Positions 21,892-32,836 of a DNA stretch of 34,494 bases are shown piece after piece. This stretch comes from Rhizophagus sp. LPA8_4_AMF (lineage: Eukaryota; Glomeromycota; Glomeromycetes; Glomerales; Glomeraceae). The DNA lies in NCBI GenBank assembly GCA_021464525.1, contig JADRCO010000405.1, positions 1 to 34,494 of the forward strand, read 5' to 3'. A model generated the notes under the pieces. That model did no database searches. It saw only the letters and a list, made by a program, of their open reading frames with translations, and was not told the DNA's origin. The position numbers and the translations under genes are program-made. Every line of letters begins with the position of its first letter. Within the stretch, counting starts at the first letter, position 1.

Positions 21892-22033
21892 GTTTACGAT
21901 TTAAAGAATAAAATGCTGGTGATTATCAGATCGGAAAATTTTATTGAATTCGAACAATGCATGCAAGGATGATCCCTTGCTAAAAATCGATAGCATGTGA
22001 TAATATTCGAGTTGAAAATTTCGTAAAATAAAA
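21892..22033. promoter_or_regulatory. 142-bp bidirectional promoter (CLC / STB6-like)
   Basis: The start codons of the two flanking genes point outward from this interval, so both core promoters and 5' leaders must fit in 142 bp. It contains two GATA-type sequences, TTATCA at 21923-21928 and TGATAA at 21998-22003. Whether GATA factors bind is unknown. No TATA box is evident. Confidence 0.55.
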
Positions 22034-25000
22034 ATGGTTGTCAATAGTAGGTACGGTAAATTTGTATTTCCCAATCAGAAAAGTATTCTGGAACGAATAA
22101 GCAAATGTGGTGATGGCGTTCGAAATCTTGGCGAAAAAGAATTGGAAGGTTATCAACTTTATATAGTCGAACAGTGGTAAGTTTTTTGATTATTATATGA
22201 AAATATCTATAGAATAACTAAAATAAAATAACATAGGGCATGCGATAAAATACGAAAACCTTATAACACAATCATTGTTTTTACTGGAGACCAGACACAC
22301 AAGGTAAATTATTACTAAATATCGATAGTTTTTGTCCTATCATAACATTATATTCTTTATTTTTGATTAAAGGTTAAAGCATGCGTTGTAATTATCGAAG
22401 AAAATAAAATCGATCATTATCCAGAAAAGTTAAAGCTGTTGTTTGATAGTTTAGAGAAAGATGACATGACTAGGCCTAAAAATGTAAGAACGTTTATCAA
22501 TACTTATGTACTTTATCGATAATTATTTACTTTATCAATTTTTAATTTCTTTCTAAAATTTTTGATTTATTTGTTAGTCCGGCGAAGAAACTATTTTTGT
22601 CACTAACTTTAATACATTTCCCTCATCATTGAATACTATTTTGGTTCCTGATGGAGATTACGAAGCTCATAAATTTGAATTCTTTTTAAACCTTAATTTA
22701 AGAAAAGCTGGATGTAGTGGCCGAAGTGCCCTTTCTTTGAACCCGCCTACGTAAGATTTCGTAGATTTTATTTTAAGGTTCATATTATCCAGTCTGATCT
22801 TTTTCTTATAGAGAAGCGCAAAGAGACAAGTTTATTCAAACATACACAGTTTCGGATAGCATACCTTTTGATTATGCTGTCTTGGAATTGGTGAAATTGG
22901 TCCAGATCTCTTTGTATATATTTGGGCTTCTTCCACAAGATTGTACGGATGGATTGCTATGTGATTCGACAGAAAAAGCTTTGAGAGAATTTCAAAATAC
23001 ATACTGTTCTGGGATAGAAGTATGTCTGTCATATTTAAATTAAAATTATATTTGTATAATTTCTAAAATATGTTTTTACGCATAGATAAGAGATAATATA
23101 TTAGACCCAACGTTAGTTGCTGTGATTTTGACGAAGGTTGTTAGTATAAGAAATAAACTTAATTCTCTTGGATACCAGGTTATATTCTCAATTCAACATT
23201 ATTTATAAATTTTTTACACAAATGGATAAGTATTTAAAATAATTCTTACAGGTCGGAAAAGATCCATTTTCTGACACGGATCTATTTCTTAACGGAGTTG
23301 AATCTTTTCAAGTATGAACTTTCGATTCAATTTAACTGCACAAAATTTAAGTATTTTATCTTTAACAATTATAAAAAAATTTAGAATGCAAAAAAAATCA
23401 ATTTTACGCGCAAATTAGATGGTATTACCATAGAAAAAATATATGAAGCTTATAATCGTTTTCGTAACCCCGATACAATAAGAGTTCATAAGGTATTTGA
23501 TTTTACATTTTAGCTATTTATTTATAAAATAGAATACTATATGTATATATATGTATATATTGATATAATATAGGTCTTGAAATCAAAATTGGATGATATA
23601 AGTACAGGTATATAAATAAATTTATTTATGGGATGTAAATTCTCACTAACATAATTTAAGTTTAAAAGGATCCTCAAATACATCAACTGATATTGAGACG
23701 TGCAATTTAGAGGAATTTGGTAAAAACGTTCAAATTGAAAGGTTAAAATATTTGTGGAGGGGCAAGGGGGATCCCCCGGAACAGTTTTTAGAAACATATT
23801 GGTTGTTTCATAACAGTAGAGATTTTGGTAAAGAGCTTGGGAAAAGTATTTTGCGCGGTGTTTCTGGTGTTTCTGGGCGAACGGTACGCCAATATTTTCA
23901 TCTTAATAGTCCAATTGGATAATTCTAATTACTTACCTATATTGATTAATAGGCGAAAACCGGAGAAGCTATAAGAGATGGTGTTCTTGGGATCAAGGAT
24001 AATGTTACTGGGTATGAAAGTTTTAAATTATCGCAGTTTACAGAAATGGTGTCCCTATGGAAGAAATTTTCGTGATATTTTACTGCTAAAACAACCATTA
24101 TTTTACTGTAGACTATTTCATAAGTACTGTAAATTTGATAGTTAAATTGCAACATTTACATTTATTACCTTGATAGTTCGTTTTCAATTCTCGTTGATAA
24201 GAGGAAAGAAAAGAATACATATAAATCATCATCATTACCACCAGATTATTTCTCACCGAATCAACTTAAGTATGTTATTAATCTTTGACGTAATTAATTT
24301 ATTTTTAGTATGAATAAAAGATCTAATCTTAATCTAAATAAATATCATACTAGCGAAATTGACATGTCTTATAATCAGTTCAAATTAGCAGATGAATTGC
24401 ACGCGGGAACAGGTTTATATTTTTACGATGAATAATTTTAATATTTAGTTTTATTAAAGAGGCATTTTTTAAATTTTCAGGTTTGACTTACAATGGAAAT
24501 TTACAAAACAGAGGAGAAAATTATTTGACGCCTCATGAAATTGAGGATGCCTCTAAAACTGAGTTATCGGAAGGAAGTGAAATTAAAAGAACAAGAAGTA
24601 GTTCTTTGAGTACTTACGAATTCATTGCCAAAGCAATGTCTACTCGAGTTCTACCAAGTGTTTTTAGGAGATATTCATTCACTAACATGGATTTGGCGCG
24701 AAAACAAGCCGATGGAACTTTGATATTGCCTCGGTAACTTATATATTCGAATTGTCTACTTATTTATATTTTCATAGTTTTTTTTAATTAAACTTACTTT
24801 TTAGGCACAATTTAGATGTAGATATTCAAACTTATATGATCTATGATAATCTCAAACAAAGGGAATCATCTTTGAAAAGTTTGGTAGAGCGTTTGGAGGT
24901 ATTTGTTTAACATTATTTGCTTAATTTGGCATAATTTTTTTTTTAAAAAATATTTTTATTTAGTCTACTGTAGATGAATATAACAAGCAAAACGAAGAAT

Positions 25001-25471
25001 TAACAAAGTCATATGAAGAAAGAATTCAAAATTTTAAGGTGAAATAACATTTTATGAATTATTTGATAGATAAACCAAAAAAATTTCCTAAACTATTTTA
25101 CTTCCTTCAGTCAACAGAAACTGAAGGTGGGGAAGTATTGGATAAGCAAAGAAAGTTATCCAAAGTAGTTTCCCAAATTGGCACTAATAGTGCAAAATTA
25201 AATTATGAGTTAGGTGTATTAGAGGAAAAACTAAGAGAAGTTGAAGAATTCGCTGATACATTTTGTTTAAAGGTTGGTAGTATGTTATTTTTTTTTTTAA
25301 AAAAAAAAAAATTTCTTATTATAAATATTATTAATTTAGGTTCAGATGTTGCAAATGAAAGTGCCACAATCACGTAGATCAGTCAGTATCTTGTACAATT
25401 TTTGGAATTATTTTCAAGATCAATGGAAAAGAATTATTACTAGATTTTATAAGAAACCTAAAGAAGAATGA
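22034..25471 (+). CDS. STB6/STB2-like protein with C-terminal coiled coil
   Basis: Eighteen exons join in phase to 712 residues: 22034-22176, 22237-22303, 22373-22483, 22578-22750, 22812-23019, 23086-23178, 23252-23311, 23385-23492, 23574-23607, 23669-23883, 23953-24011, 24177-24269, 24354-24412, 24481-24733, 24805-24898, 24964-25038, 25111-25272, 25340-25471. The N-terminal 280 residues (GYQLYIVEQW, FVTNFNTFPSSL, VPDGDYEAHKFEF, GCSGRSALSLNPP, DYAVLELVKLVQISLYIFGLL, DGLLCD) look like the N-terminal domain of fungal STB6-type proteins, named for binding the Sin3 corepressor in yeast. The middle has a WRGKGDP segment and a low-complexity region. Residues about 575-670 are predicted coiled coil (RESSLKSLVERLE and following). 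There is no signal peptide or membrane segment. The family call is from memory of the pattern, and its molecular role is not established here. Confidence 0.85.
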
Positions 25472-25576
25472 TTTTATAGAAAAGACATTAATAGTTATCA
25501 GTCTAGTATAATGTGTAGTTATAATAATAATAATTTAAGTAATATTTAATGCGAATTTGATAATTATATTTAAAAA

Positions 25577-25915
25577 TTAATTTTGCTCATCTATTATCAT
25601 TTCTTTAACTGGTTGAATTTTTTCATATTCACGTTGTAAAATTAATTGTTGTTCAAGTTCCATTTTATTTTGTTGAAATTTATTTTTTTTAGCTCTTCTC
25701 TCTTCATCTCTTAATATACCTGCATGCATAAACTTTTAAAAATAATTTGGTTAATAAAAAAAAATAAATAAAAATATAAATGAATATAATTAAATAATTA
25801 AGTCAAAAAATAAGTATACCTCTTTTTCCTTTTTTTGTAGATGATGCACACCCCAGACGGTACCAGTAGAAATAAATATTGCGGCAATTAAAGTAAATTT
25901 AGCTGTTCGAGACAT
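25577..25915 (-). CDS. PET117: Cytochrome c oxidase assembly factor PET117, apparent frameshift
   Basis: A small mitochondrial protein needed for cytochrome oxidase assembly. Exon 1 (25820-25915) encodes MSRTAKFTLIAAIF...GVHHLQKKEKE, the typical N-terminal membrane segment and basic start. Exon 2 (from 25734) begins FMHAGILRDEERRAK, the family's LRD motif. The conserved C-terminus (MELEQQLILQREYEKIQPV, ending at 25577) lies in a different frame. The switch occurs in an A8-T-A5 run at about 25676-25689. Read literally, translation stops at 25642-25644 after 62 residues; one extra base in the run would give about 84, the normal size. Sequencing or assembly error, a true polymorphism or slippage are all possible. 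No alternative splice site rescues the frame. Confidence 0.85.
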
Positions 25916-27335
25916 TATATTATAAAGAAATTAAAATTTTGTTGTGCGGGCAGTGTTGAGAAAATGTTTGACGGGCATTCCTTATCATCCTATTTCAGTC
26001 ACGTGATCTTTGGTCGCATTACGGAATTATGCACTAACAAGTGATAGTTAGTGTTAGTGCGACAAATAAAATTTAAAAAATCCATACTTTTCCTTTTCGA
26101 AAGTAATTATTTACTATTAGCACATGATTTGGGTTTTTCAGTTACTAAACCTTAAATTGACGAGTTAAACTTGATAAATTATGTTTCTAATCGAAAGTAA
26201 AATATGATTTAGCATATAAAAAAAGAAAGACTAATAAATAATAAGCTAGACTTTTATTATTTTCATGCATATATTAATATTGTTAGTATCTAAATTTTTA
26301 TCAATCCAATCAGCAAACATAATTGTACCCAAAGACCATATTGATAATAAATTAGCGACTATTATATTTTCTGCGAAAGTTTCAAAAGTTCGTTCCAATG
26401 TTACGTCTTCCCCCAAAAAATTGAAACTGATCAACAATGGGCGCCAAGTAATGGTTTATCTGATGTAAACTTGCTTCGTTCAGTTCGTTGTATATTTGTA
26501 TGTGATACCTTGACGGAATATTAATCTATGTAATGTGTAATATTTAAAATTTAAATTTGTCTTCTTGGTCATTTTAAACAATTTAAATATGATAATTACT
26601 TAATAGTAAAAGTAACCATGGCGAAAATTATTGTATTTTTAATACTAAAAAGTAAATGATGAGATCGAAGGATTTGGTTGTGTTTTGTGGTAAATTGGTT
26701 TTAGATTTTTTAATTAAAGGAATCACCATTACTCTTTACAGATTGTTAATTGTATTTAATGTGACACGTTTAACCTATGTAATTAAGTGTTGCCGGCTTG
26801 TTTTTTTAGTGAATAGGAGAAAAAGGTTTGCTAATATTTTCATTCCTCAAATATAAAAAAAAATATCAGAAATAAAAGTTGAGTAATAGGTAATGTAAGA
26901 TTAGGATTATTATGAGCTTCACTAATAGGTCGAGAGCTTTGTTAAATATTTGGTTTTTCCGCTGACAGTTTCTTTATCACGTCCCCTCAGATAAATAGTA
27001 AAAATGGACTAGTTTATAATAATAATTATCTTTAACTGGGTGGAATTCATTGTTAGAAGTTTCAGGCAGAACACTTAAAAGTCAACTTTCAATATAAAAT
27101 TCATAGTCTATAAGTTTGTATTACAAAAATGTTAAATTAATTAAATCATGTGACAAACGACAATAGCATGTTTTAAAACGTTAAACGACCTACAGTATAT
27201 TCATTTTTGATTGGGGTGTTCTGTATACCAACTTTGAACTTACTTTATTGTATTAACAGAGACAAGTTAGGGCAGTGACAGTGTAGGTTGCACATGACCA
27301 AAAATATCTTACATGATAATAAATAGATATTTTAC
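25916..27335. other. Intergenic region upstream of PET117
   Basis: No supported gene. A palindromic TCACGTGA at 25999-26006, 84 bp upstream of the PET117 start, is a plausible bHLH-type (CACGTG) site. A 9-bp inverted repeat, GCACTAACA at 26031-26039 and TGTTAGTGC at 26052-26060, could form a hairpin. Two open frames of 60-70 codons (26246-26437 minus and 26656-26856 plus) have no recognisable similarity and are not called. Confidence 0.4.
25999..26006. promoter_or_regulatory. CACGTG (E-box/Cbf1-type) palindrome upstream of PET117
   Basis: TCACGTGA, 84 bp before the start codon. CACGTG is bound by Cbf1/Pho4-class bHLH factors in fungi, and Cbf1 affects respiratory genes in yeast. Relevance here is inference. 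Confidence 0.35.
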
Positions 27336-27595
27336 ATTTTAAACTTTCTACGGAGTGATGTCCGGTCGAGTTCACCTCCCCCTGATACGCTGCAGTCAGC
27401 CCCAAATACCTAAAAATCCCTACTGATGTAGGTGGTCCGGGGTGGGTTTAGGGTGGCCCTCGTTGGGTCACCCTAAATCTCTACAGGCAGGACGATTCTT
27501 TCGAGGGTTGGGTTGTTACTCTGGTTGAGTGGCCCGTCGCTGTCTTCATATTAAAAATAAAATAAATAAAAAAAAAAAATTTTAAACTTTCTACG
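27336..27595 (+). mobile_element. SINE-like retroelement with 17-bp target duplication
   Basis: A GC-richer 226-bp unit (27353-27578) stands out from the AT-rich surroundings and ends in an A-rich tail (about 27552-27578). It is flanked by perfect 17-bp direct repeats ATTTTAAACTTTCTACG at 27336-27352 and 27579-27595, the mark of target-primed reverse transcription. It has no reading frame. A strong internal hairpin pairs TTTAGGGTG (27447-27455) with CACCCTAAA (27469-27477). TGGTTGAGTGG near 27519 is A-box-like and GGTCGAGTTC near 27363 is B-box-like, but they lie in the wrong order for a tRNA-type promoter. Its origin (tRNA, 5S or other) is therefore open. Confidence 0.8.
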
Positions 27596-28136
27596 AAAAA
27601 TATTTTAACCTTGGAATATATTTTAATTTTTAAATTGTCTATATCTCACAAAATATACCTATATATCACATATATTTTTCATAAAAATAAATTTCATTAC
27701 ATTCTTTTACGCGAAATTCAAAAATTATTAAAATTATTATAAACAACTTAATATCAATAAATGAAACCTTTCCTCGTTTTATAATATGAACATTAACAAA
27801 GTTCTTAATTAATTTGGTTGCAAACTTTTTTTAAGTTAATGAAACATGTGAACCACCATTCCATAATTTGATCACGATCTATTAAAATTATTCCTAACGT
27901 TATCCAGTGATGTTCTTGGAAGCTTCCAATAACTTTATTGGAATTGGACTCTTCCAATTCCTTCCAATTCCAATTCTTCCAATATTCCAATGATTTTTAA
28001 TCTATATTTAAATTATATATACATATATATTTTTGTGTTCTTGGAAGCTTCCAATAAAACTTTATTGGAATTGAAATAGGCATTGGAATGGGAAGTTAAT
28101 TCCGCCTTAATCTAAGCTTAACCCTAATCTTATCTA
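27596..28136. other. AT-rich region with repeated palindromic motif
   Basis: No gene. It contains the direct repeats at 27912-27946 and 28037-28073 and a run of CCAATTC/TTCCAATT variants around 27945-27990. Confidence 0.4.
27912..28073. repeat. Two copies of a 35-37-bp palindrome-rich repeat
   Basis: GTTCTTGGAAGCTTCCAATA followed by ACTTTATTGGAATTG occurs at 27912-27946 and, with two extra A, at 28037-28073. Each copy contains the perfect palindrome TTGGAAGCTTCCAA and a second inverted pair, CCAATAA/TTATTGG. GAAGCTTC fits a minimal heat-shock-element dimer, but the wider spacing does not. Confidence 0.7.
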
Positions 28137-28321
28137 CCAAATAATAGGCCAAGTGTCACTAAAATAGCTGAATTGATTGAGTCATTTACTTATGATTCTG
28201 ATGAAAAAATCAAAAAGCAAATTGAAGAAGCAGAAGAATATAGAAAAGCAAATCTTTTGATTATAGAAAATAGTCAATTAACTAACCATCATCCACAAGC
28301 ATATATACTTCACGATTCTAA
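28137..28321 (+). pseudogene. Protein-kinase C-terminal tail fragment
   Basis: One frame reads PNNRPSVTKIAELIESF, the terminal subdomain (invariant Arg plus following helix) of a protein kinase. It continues into a charged helix, KIKKQIEEAEEYRKANLL, and HPQAYI. I recognise this tail from the expanded kinase families of Rhizophagus. Nothing upstream encodes the rest of the kinase, and downstream it runs into AT-rich sequence. It is therefore a stranded fragment, probably left by duplication or transposon activity. No splice acceptor convincingly links it to other exons. Confidence 0.55.
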
Positions 28322-28438
28322 CAAAATCATTATTAGTCTTTATAGTTGTAATTTAATTTATTATTATATAATTGCGTTTTGAGATCGTCATGCTTATGTT
28401 ATTATCATGTGATTATCTATTAAAAATTAAAAAAAGAG

Positions 28439-28444
28439 AAAAAA
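28439..28444 (-). terminator. Pol III T-run terminator for tRNA-Ala
   Basis: Six T on the minus strand begin 11 nt past the tRNA 3' end, with a second T run just beyond (28429-28435). This matches the usual RNA polymerase III stop signal. Confidence 0.65.
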
Positions 28445-28454
28445 GGATTGAATC

Positions 28455-28527
28455 TGGAGGACCTGAGTATCGATCTCAGTACCTCTCGCATGCTAAGCGA
28501 GCGCTCTACCATCTGAGCTAGACCCCC
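28455..28527 (-). tRNA. tRNA-Ala (anticodon AGC)
   Basis: On the minus strand the sequence folds as a standard 73-nt tRNA. The D arm is GCTC...GAGC. The anticodon stem CTCGC/GCGAG encloses loop TTAGCAT with anticodon AGC. The T arm is CTGAG-ATCGATA-CTCAG. The discriminator is A. There is no intron. The acceptor stem pairs GGGGGTC with GTCCTCC: five Watson-Crick pairs, one G-U and one U-U mismatch (position 6-67). The G3-U70 identity pair for alanine is present. CCA is not encoded, as expected in a nucleus. Confidence 0.93.
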
Positions 28528-28818
28528 CAAATCAGTTATGAGGTAGTAAAATTTCATCCTTTTATAACATTATTTAAAAAATTATTAGTCAAAATGCGTG
28601 TTTATTAAAAGTCACATGAGTAATCTGTGAACGAAGAGTAATTATCCTTCAAAAGGTTTTTACCAATTATGTTTCAATAGACGAGTAAATACTTGGATAT
28701 TTTTCATTTGTTATCACGATATGTTAAAATCTGACAAATCAGAGTTCACCACATATTACATAAAAAAAAATATAAAGAAATCGATTATTTCTTTAATTTT
28801 TCTTTATCTTAACAAGTC

Positions 28819-30303
28819 ATGTTTACGAAAATATTTACGAAAAAATTATTATATTTACTTTTTATTTGTGTATTTTTAATTATTTTCCTATTTCTTTTTG
28901 TTTCTTCTTTAGAAACAAACAATAAAATATGTAAGGGAAACGAATGTTATCCAAAAGAATTTGTTGCAACAGAGGAATTTCAAGAAGTACGTGAGGGACA
29001 AGAAATACCTCCAGGTACTGGAATATAACTTTTTTAAAATACATATGCCTAATTTAATTTTTTTTTAACTTTCGAATATATATTTTTGAATTATTTTATT
29101 TAGGTTTGCATGTTAAAATAGACTTTAGTACTGGAAAGAAATACGCAAAAATACTCGATCCAAATGATCATGAATCTTCAGAAGTAATAATTATTGATGA
29201 AAATGGGGATTCAATAAATCAAGAAGAGATTAAACATGATAATGAATTAAAAGGAGAAACTTCCGATAAATTAATAAAAGACGAAGATTCCGATTTAAGA
29301 TTTCATCAAGTTTCTAAGGACAATAATTTTTCACTTCCAATTATTACATCAAGACATAAAGAAAATCTTCGTATTCCAAACTCAGATCATGCTCAATTTG
29401 AAATTTATATTTCTCAATTACATAATACTTCTATACAAGTTTTACTCTCGGCTTTAGATGGATTAGAAGAACTAGTTCATGAATTAGATTTTGGAATTAA
29501 ATTTGCTAATGGCCAAGGTATAAAATCTATACTTGAACTTTTAGATCACGAATCTTCTCAAATAAAGAAAAAAGCAGCAATTGTTATTGGGACCGCAATG
29601 CAGGTAAGGATGAAGAACTTTATATGTATGCATGTTAGGTATTTTTTAATTTAAACTCTGATTCATAATATTGTCAAAAATTTTTGTTTTTTGTTAGAAC
29701 AATCCTACAGCACAAGACGATGTAAAACATTTGAGAATTGTAACCCGACTTTTAGATAACTTATCAACTGAAACTGATATAAAAGTATCAATTCGGCTTA
29801 TATATGCGTTATCGAGTATGGTGCGCGGAAACCAAAATGCGATCCAATCCATCAAGGATAATAATGGATTGCAACGCCTTTCAGATTTGTACGAAAATAA
29901 ATTAGATAATGAATTTCGTGCAAAGTGTGCCTTATTCGTAACAGATTTCATAGATCCAAATATGATAAAAGTAGGGCAAAATACTGGCTTTTTTGAACAA
30001 GATCAAAATTATGACGCAATCGATCCAATGACAGATATTATAGAAGTATGGTGTAAACAATTCCAAGACACTTTATTTGATGATAAAGGAAATTCAAATG
30101 AAGTCGATTTTGATTCAAGAGAAAAAATACTCAAAGGAATTTCAATGATAAAAAGTCAATATTCTAGTTCATGTCCACCACAAAATGGATTTAATGATTG
30201 GCTAATTAAAGAAGGAATTGAATCAAAAGGAGAAGATTATTTAGAAGATTATTTTAAATTAATTAATCAAGTTAGAATTCAATTTGGATTTGATTTATCT
30301 TAA
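28819..30303 (+). CDS. SIL1: SIL1, nucleotide exchange factor for ER Hsp70 (BiP)
   Basis: It releases ADP from BiP/Kar2 in the ER lumen during protein import and folding. Three exons (28819-29014, 29104-29603, 29698-30303) join in phase to 433 residues; yeast has 421 and human 461. The N-terminus is a signal peptide or anchor with a long hydrophobic core (residues 10-31). CKGNEC at 38-43 reproduces the Cys-x4-Cys pair that in yeast Sil1 (C52/C57) is redox-active toward BiP. IPPGLHVKIDFSTGKKYAKI is a family signature. An acidic linker follows, then armadillo-type helical repeats from about 165 (ELVHELDFGIKFANGQGI, ALSSMVRGNQNAIQSI, KCALFVTDFI). There is no KDEL-type ending; it ends FGFDLS. It lies just past the tRNA, in the opposite orientation. 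Confidence 0.95.
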
Positions 30304-32396
30304 AACATTTTTAATCAAAATTTTGCATATTAATTAAATTACAATTAATGTCATAATAGACATTGCATTTTGCATTTGATATTGATATTTATATATTTAT
30401 TGTATAAATTACATTTATTTAGTTTTTTTCCTACTTTTTATTTAATAATGTTAATAAATTTTCGTACAATTGGGTCATTTTATTCGTATATTGTTTAATT
30501 GCTGATATAATTTAAAAAAATACAAATTTGTGAATTATACGTACGTTAACTACTTTATCGTGTATTAATTTAGCCTGTAAATTTCATTTTTTTGCATTAA
30601 GTACTAATTTGATTGCGATTTGACATATGTAAAGTATGTGGAGTATAACAACAATGTTAGTTATCCATAAGAAAGTACCTCTTTCATATTAAATAATTCT
30701 TTATTATGTGATTGTGATCATCATAACATAAAATTTACAGTATAGCAAAATTACAGTCGTACAGTAGTAAGAAATAAACATGTTATCCTGGAGAGAATAA
30801 TTAAATAATTATTATGCTGTATACACTGTATTGAGTTGTGCTTACAAAAAATCACTGAATAGGTAAGTCAAATTTTATATAATAGTAGATAGAACTTAGA
30901 TTGAATAAATATTGTCATCTGAAAAATAAAAAAATTGACAATAGAAATTATGAATTAATATCATTTTTAAATCAGTTATATTTTATGATATTTGATTTTA
31001 ATAGTGATATAAAATAAACAAATGGTGAGACATATATTAAATAAACTACATTTAAATAGACTACTTAAGCTTTACATGTTTCAAAGTTCAAAAAAAACAA
31101 GTCTATAAAGTTTAATTTCAGGTATAAACAGTTTGTATTTAAAAAGCATTCTCAAAACAAAATATAAATAATTATAATATATACAAATATGACTACTTCC
31201 TCAGTTATTAAAGGAAATGGATTGGTCTTACAGAAGCTTAAAAGAATAGAAATTGGATCCCAAAGACTAAGATAAGAACTAAGTGATTGTTTGAGTTTTA
31301 TGTATCTGAAGGTATGCTACTATTAGGATATATAATAAACAAAAACTGAGTGAAAGTACATTATGGCCATAGTGAAATGGTTATTAGAGTCAAGTAATTA
31401 TACCTATGAACATCTTTCTCTATTATTATATATCCAAAGGCTAGATCTTGCTTTATGCAAATGTTGTGGTAAATAAGATGCATGGCCAACTTACCATTTT
31501 GATTCTGGGTTATTTACCTTGAAATGATGAAGACTTTTGCTTGTAAAATCCTTAATATTTATTATTAGACAAGGTGATGAGAGTTATGCACTTTTATTTC
31601 AATGTAAAAATTGTAAAAATTTAAAACTTAAAGGTAAGAATTTTTACTTTCAAAAAACTAAAGTAAGTTATTTTTCAAGTATATTGATTAAAAATGCAAA
31701 CATTTTGAATGAACTTTTATTTTATTAGGAAGATATTAAATAATGCACAAATCTATCTTTTGAAATTAAAAATTAACTTTTTAATTGCATAGTATTGAAT
31801 TTTATAAAATTTTCTCAAAAAATTTTCATATAAAATAGAAAAAAATAATGCAGTATAAGTTTTAATTCATGTTTATTATTTTGTGCATTTCATTTGTATC
31901 ATATAGTAATCTGTTAGTTATTCCTTTAGATATATAATTATATCTAAATTCATATTTTTCTATATATATAAAATTTAATAATTTATCATATTATAAACGT
32001 TTTGTTAAGCAAAGAATTAAATATAGCATCAGGAAGTTTTAGGTAGACATATAATATATTAAATAACACTATGTGTTATTTAATACCCAAAAAGTGTTGA
32101 GCAATAAAGTTTAATGCATAAAATAACACATGTAATGTTAAATAATACGTATATTAGTTGAAAATCACATTAAAAATTATATATAATTAGTTAAAAATCA
32201 CATCAATTAATGCATTTATTAATACAATAATAATTATTATATTTATTAATAAAATGAGTATTTTTTATTGATTCAGATGATTTATTATACAAAAAATCTA
32301 ATTATTAGATTATTAATATTATTCAAACTTCAAACTTCAAATTAATATACTGAATACTATAAAAGAATTTAAACACTTTTGCTACATTGATTTTTT
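30304..32396. other. AT-rich intergenic region with weak coding traces
   Basis: Mostly featureless. Between about 31,190 and 31,740 the base composition is less skewed. A + strand frame from 31,190 reads TTSSVIKGNGLVLQKLKRIE before a stop. Another, from about 31,580, reads FQCKNCKNLKLKGKN with a CxxC pair. These may be scraps of an old transposon or gene, but I cannot name it. Confidence 0.3.
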
Positions 32397-32836
32397 TCAA
32401 AGACTAATAAGAGTTTCTCTATACTTTTCCTTTTTGCTGAAGACTACTTTATCATGTATAGGTAGGTTATTGGATAATTTTCCAATATGATCTAGCAGCC
32501 TATACAAATTTTCCGCTAATTTTATACTTTTCATATTCAATTCATTAAATTTTTTTAATTTAATAAATTTTACTTTAAAGTTAAGATTATTCTCTAAGGT
32601 TTGATTATAATCATAGTGAGAAAAATTGGTATTAATTGGTATATTATCAGAGTTAACATAATTTAGTTTTATTATTAATATTTTTGTAAAATCTATAAAT
32701 TGGATACTATTATTAACCAAATTCATTACTACACTTTTAACTTTAGTTTTTTTCAGTTTACCCAAAGAATAGAATAATAAATCTATTATAGGATTTCCAA
32801 TCTTATTAATAACTAATAAACTTATTTTGTCTAAAG
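32397..32836 (-). CDS. Hypothetical protein (uncertain)
   Basis: An open minus-strand frame of about 145 codons starts after a possible splice acceptor (TTTTTCTTTAG at about 32,837). It reads DKISLLVINKIGNPIIDLL, then KSVVMNLVNNSIQFIDFTK, then a Lys/Asn/Leu-rich C-terminus to the stop at 32397. The first internal Met is near 32,724. Nothing in it is recognisable: no signal peptide, membrane helix or known motif. In this AT-rich context a frame this long is suggestive but not conclusive. It could be the last exon of a longer gene or a decayed copy of a lineage-specific family. Confidence 0.3.

Noticed and set aside
24012-24176. Possible extra exon within the long intron of the STB6-like gene
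   Set aside because: Direct joining of 24011 to 24177 keeps phase and gives a sensible protein. The intron contains stops in the needed frame.
26246-26437. Minus-strand open frame of 63 codons reading FNFLGEDVTLERTFETF and onward
   Set aside because: No ATG at the start, no recognisable family, no convincing splice sites linking it to other exons. Length is within chance for this composition.
26656-26856. Plus-strand 66-codon frame starting MMRSKDLVVFCGKL
   Set aside because: Hydrophobic and AT-driven composition with no motif. Probably chance.
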